This document shows positions 62,731 to 64,000 of a stretch of DNA of 64,000 nucleotides, in pieces (within the stretch, counting starts at the first letter, position 1; each line of letters starts with the position of its first letter). A program made the translations under genes and the position numbers. The DNA is from JBBCJR01 sp037190805 (GTDB lineage: Bacteria > Pseudomonadota > Alphaproteobacteria > Sphingomonadales > Sphingomonadaceae), in assembly GCA_037190805.1 (NCBI GenBank), contig JBBCJR010000015.1, positions 21,484-85,483 on the forward strand. The letters are read 5' to 3'. A model generated the notes under the pieces. The model had not been told where the DNA came from and ran no database searches. It worked only from the letters and a program-made list of their open reading frames with translations.

Positions 62731-63098
62731 TCCAGAGCTCCTCGCTTCCAGACATAAACGAAGCCGAGGGCCAGTTCCGTGATGAACACCATCATCGCGC
62801 CCCAGCCCAGCCAGCCGATCTCGCCTAGGCTGACCGCCCAGGGGAACAGGAACGCCGCTTCCAGATCGAAGATGATGAACAGGATGGCCACCAGATAGAA
62901 GCGGACGTCGAATTTGCGTCGACTGTCCTCGAACGCGGGGAAACCGCACTCATATTCCGCCAGCTTGTCCGCATAGGGCTTCTGAACGCCGGTGAACTGG
63001 GCGATCAGGAGCGGCGCGAACACGAACACCGCCGACAGGATCACAGCCACGCCAAGGAACAGCAGGATCGGCAGATATTGCGACAGATCGAGGACCAA
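62721..63098 (-). CDS. nuoA: NADH-quinone oxidoreductase subunit A, TTG start
   Basis: Small membrane subunit at the peripheral/membrane arm junction. It is 125 residues with three transmembrane helices, KLAEYECGFPAFEDSRRKFDVRFYLVAILFIIFDLEAAFLFPWA spanning the conserved Cys loop and second helix in parts. The start is a TTG giving MVLDLSQYLPILLF, the usual N-terminus; no ATG is near and no clear ribosome site is seen, so initiation may be weak. First gene of the operon. Confidence 0.94.
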   Translation of the reverse strand: MVLDLSQYLPILLFLGVAVILSAVFVFAPLLIAQFTGVQKPYADKLAEYECGFPAFEDSRRKFDVRFYLVAILFIIFDLEAAFLFPWAVSLGEIGWLGWGAMMVFITELALGFVYVWKRGALEWE

Positions 63099-63136
63099 GG
63101 CGGTTTACTCGCGGCTGGACATGACAACTGGGCGGG

Positions 63137-63165
63137 CTTCTAGGCCGGGGGGCGCGGCGAAGCAA
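63137..63165 (-). promoter_or_regulatory. candidate nuo operon promoter
   Basis: On the minus strand TTGCTT (63165-63160), 17 bases, TAGAAG (63142-63137). It lies about 40 bases before the nuoA TTG, in the 144-base gap with the inositol-monophosphatase-family gene. Three and four bases match the two consensus hexamers, so it is only moderately supported. Confidence 0.42.
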
Positions 63166-63221
63166 GGTTCTGAGGGGTGAGAACGACTCGCAATTCACAG
63201 CCCCGGCATGTGATCACGAAG

Positions 63222-63234
63222 CGCCTGTGGCGCC
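63222..63234 (-). terminator. short hairpin after the inositol-monophosphatase-family gene
   Basis: GCGCC and GGCGC pair across a 3-base loop, 8 bases after the stop at 63243, followed on the minus strand by only two T. A weak terminator that could separate this gene from nuo. Confidence 0.4.
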
Positions 63235-63242
63235 TCGACAAA

Positions 63243-64000
63243 TCAGCGGAGCGTGCCGGCGACCAGCTTCTGGAGCTTGGAGTGGACGGCGGCGCTGCCG
63301 GCCACGATCTCGGCCCGATCGACCATGCGTTCGCCGCCGCGATAATCGCTCACGAATCCACCCGCTTCGCGGACCAGCAGCAGGCCTGCCGCGACGTCCC
63401 AAATCTTGAGATCGGCTTCCCAATAGCCGTCATAGCGGCCCGCCGCGACCCAGGCGAGGTCGAGCGCGGCCGATCCGAAGCGGCGGATGCCCGCCACTTC
63501 GGGCGCGATCGCCGCCAGCTGGCGGTCGAACTGGTCGAACTTGCCGTGGCCCTTGTAGGGAATACCGGTGGCGATCAGGCAGTCGGCTAGATCCTTCCTG
63601 GCGCCAACCCTGAGACGGCGGTCGTGGAGCCACGCCCCCCGTCCCCGCTCGGCCCAGAAGCTCTCATCGGTCAGCGGCTGATAGACCAGACCGGCGACAA
63701 CCTCGCCACCCTCTTCCGCGGCGATCGAGATGGCAAAATGCGGCACGCCGTGCAGGAAGTTGGAGGTGCCGTCGAGCGGGTCGACGATCCAGCGGAAACG
63801 CGGGTTGGTGCCGGCGGATTCGCCTTCTTCCTCCATCACCCAGCCCCAGTCGGGGCGCGCGCGGGTCAATTCCTCGCGGATCGTCTGCTCGGCGCGGCGG
63901 TCGGCCATCGACACGAAATCGGCCGGCCCCTTGCGGCTGACCTGAAGCTGTTCGATCTCGCCGAAGTCGCGACGCAGGCGGGGCGCCGGGGGGGGGGGCG
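63243..64000 (-). CDS. inositol monophosphatase family protein, 5' end beyond the window
   Basis: Magnesium-dependent phosphatase of the IMPase/SuhB/HisN superfamily; about 252 residues are visible. Motifs are EEEGES (metal), WIVDPLDGTSNFLHGVPHF (metal and catalytic) and IWDVAAGLLLVREAGG. The frame is open to the window edge, with RLRRDFGEIEQLQVSRKGPADFVS upstream of the first internal Met. The substrate may be inositol 1-phosphate, histidinol phosphate or a nucleotide phosphate. It could supply free inositol in a cell with Ino1, but the genes are 24 kb apart. The outermost codons fall in a G/C run and may not be reliable. Confidence 0.88.
   Translation of the reverse strand, partial: PPPPAPRLRRDFGEIEQLQVSRKGPADFVSMADRRAEQTIREELTRARPDWGWVMEEEGESAGTNPRFRWIVDPLDGTSNFLHGVPHFAISIAAEEGGEVVAGLVYQPLTDESFWAERGRGAWLHDRRLRVGARKDLADCLIATGIPYKGHGKFDQFDRQLAAIAPEVAGIRRFGSAALDLAWVAAGRYDGYWEADLKIWDVAAGLLLVREAGGFVSDYRGGERMVDRAEIVAGSAAVHSKLQKLVAGTLR
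63988..63998. repeat. G11 homopolymer at the window edge
   Basis: Eleven G in a row just before the last two bases. On the minus strand it would encode a run of Pro where the family has a mixed Ala/Arg/Pro helix. Could be a contig-end artefact or a real slippage-prone tract. Confidence 0.8.

Overview
The window is a dense, GC-rich stretch of chromosome, almost wholly coding, with no rRNA, tRNA, CRISPR array, insertion sequence or prophage that I could find. It reads as an alphaproteobacterium of the Sphingomonadales. Reasons: a GTTC-N7-GTTC SOS operator at lexA, RNase J rather than RNase E as the visible ribonuclease, a full 14-subunit nuo operon followed by birA-coaX-rnj-DUF1467, and lineage-typical DUF2066, DUF2336, DUF1467 and DUF2239 proteins. 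This placement is inference from gene content and order, not from a search. No gap without a gene exceeds 300 bases.

Layout. 1-10 kb: polyphosphate kinase (cut by the left edge), the DnaA-regulator homolog HdaA and a secreted DUF2066 protein on the minus strand. The plus-strand purM-purN group follows with three small genes, then ndk, holC and pepA on the minus strand. 10-16 kb: an envelope and cofactor operon, lptD-surA-pdxA-rsmA. 16-22 kb, minus strand: guaB-rsmB-TPR protein, an M28 peptidase and a secreted TPR protein with an intrinsic terminator. 22-28 kb, plus strand: yaaA-DUF488, then trpG-trpD-trpC-moaC-moeA, nearly all with 4-base stop/start overlaps, then LexA under its own SOS promoter. 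28-33 kb: comEC, with gltX and gltA divergent from it.

33-44 kb is the most accessory-like part. It holds a histidine-kinase-like protein without the usual phospho-acceptor histidine, paired with a DUF2336 protein, then a Wzi-like outer-membrane protein. Next comes a compact inositol-phosphate group: Ino1, a stand-alone nucleotidyltransferase, a nucleotidyltransferase/CDP-alcohol phosphotransferase fusion with altered motifs, and a divergent canonical CDP-alcohol phosphotransferase. A large membrane-anchored coiled-coil protein follows. I infer a route from glucose-6-phosphate through inositol phosphate and CDP-inositol to an inositol-phosphate lipid or diester. The product is unknown.

44-64 kb, minus strand: complex I genes nuoA to nuoN in one run, continuing into birA, coaX, rnj and a DUF1467 gene. 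An AT-richer gene for an exported two-repeat protein sits between nuoF and nuoG, joined to both by ATGA overlaps. The window ends inside an inositol-monophosphatase-family gene at an 11-base G run. Two genes (DUF488 and birA) have no ATG, GTG or TTG that would keep their conserved N-termini. Both instead have an in-frame CTG inside a CTGA overlap with the upstream stop codon.
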